64,000 nucleotides of DNA, from assembly GCA_018881555.1 (NCBI GenBank), contig JACAXG010000018.1, forward strand, positions 7,625,634-7,689,633. The letters run 5' to 3'. Of this stretch, positions 63,424 through 64,000 are shown one piece after another. How positions within the stretch are numbered: position 1 is the first letter of the stretch; each line of letters begins with the position of its first letter. Source of the DNA: Amblyornis subalaris (Eukaryota; Chordata; Aves; Passeriformes; Ptilonorhynchidae). The notes under the pieces are model-generated. The model ran no database searches and was not told the DNA's origin. It saw only the letters and a program-made list of their open reading frames with translations. The translations under genes were made by a program, and so were the position numbers.

Positions 63424-63740
63424 ATATCTACCAAATGCTCCCTGTTGTAAGTGTCTCTCTGCCCTGGGAACGCTGGCACTCACTGTACAGAGTTCTGAAC
63501 TTAGTAGATGGCTCTAGTCTTTCTTCAGACAGTTTCACACAGATCAGCAAGAGATTTTCATATGAAAGATCTCTGGGATACAGCCTTACCTGTACTATAC
63601 GAACTTAACTACCTAATCCATCTGCTTCTCACATTCACGACTCTCTGCAAACACTTTAAAGATGGTACCATCAATCTACGAGATGTTCTTTTTACTCACC
63701 ATACAAAGAAAGCTAAATAAACTTTATGAGTTACCTGTAT
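63424..63740 (+). other. Possible terminal exon with poly-A signal
   Basis: A very good acceptor (AATCTTCTTTTCCAG ending at 63423) precedes a frame open to a stop ending at 63608 (DIYQMLPVVSVSLPWERWHS...), and a canonical AATAAA lies at 63716-63721. The phase does not fit the 40-base exon upstream: splicing CAAG to ATATCT gives a stop after eight codons. If both exons are real, the transcript is probably non-coding or lacks other exons. AATAAA is common in AT-rich DNA. Confidence 0.18.
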
Positions 63741-64000
63741 TTGGCATGATGTAACTAGATCCCAGGGAAATTTTAATAAATTTTCTATTTTCATTATAAA
63801 GTTTAAACCCAGTTACTAATACAATGGCACTTGTGGTATTTGAAACACAGGAAGGGAATTCCTTCAATTATAGACAAAGTAATGTCTGTGTCAGTCTAAA
63901 TACTCAAACCCTTGCTCCCATTTCTCATGCAAGAACCTCACTGGATGTAAGCGGGTTATGCGAGCGTGTCAGGACTCAGCGTACCCAGGCNTGCCTCTCC
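63741..64000. other. No gene recognised
   Basis: Nothing noted to the end of the window. Confidence 0.6.

Overview
This window looks like nuclear DNA from a vertebrate, most probably a bird. The reasons are: (i) a clear copy of the avian-type CR1 LINE 3' end at 33159-33470 and the last bases of another near 20490; (ii) only a handful of worn MIR-like SINE remnants, with no Alu/B1/L1-like repeats and a low overall repeat load; (iii) an AT-rich background with short islands richer in G+C and CpG. Single n characters are scattered through the window, as in a consensus or draft assembly. Nothing bacterial or viral was seen: there are no operons, no tRNA or rRNA genes, no CRISPR and no intact transposon gene.

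I recognise no protein-coding gene. The open frames are almost all short, often open on both strands at once, and lack recognisable domains. The longest (about 203 codons from its ATG at 45180, and a 195-codon frame at 35983-36570) are somewhat longer than a simple composition estimate predicts, but show no family motif. The plain reading is intergenic DNA or the inside of very large introns. A few places have an acceptor-like site, an open frame and a good donor-like site in the right order (132-222, 23367-23599, 60460-60502), or an open frame ending at a donor-like site (minus strand at 9499-9619 and 14113-14256). Splice-like sequences are frequent by chance in 64 kb, so these are test candidates, not annotations.

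Layout. 1-13450: AT-rich single-copy DNA with one possible MIR scrap (5738-5815) and a CpG hairpin (9244-9258). 13450-20600: short tandem duplications, an uninterrupted (TAA)15 microsatellite (14025-14078) and a CR1 tail. 20600-24900: moderately G+C-richer, with an exon-like segment at 23367-23599. 24900-33160: two MIR remnants on the minus strand, a perfect 24-bp duplication, a double CArG-like site and a perfect 20-bp-stem inverted repeat. 33160-45000: the best CR1 fragment, then AT-rich DNA. 45000-53000: the longest open frame, a third MIR remnant, about 700 bases of strongly pyrimidine-skewed DNA and a CpG cluster. 53000-64000: AT-rich DNA with a sharply bounded GC/CpG-rich segment at about 58985-59135 that has coding-like third positions, a poly-T tract, and a weak two-exon transcript model ending at an AATAAA at 63716.

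No set of genes working together can be described. The most useful leads are the coding-like GC-rich segment at 59005-59133, the candidate exons at 23367-23599 and 132-222, the strand-skewed block at 50040-50790, and the MIR remnants.
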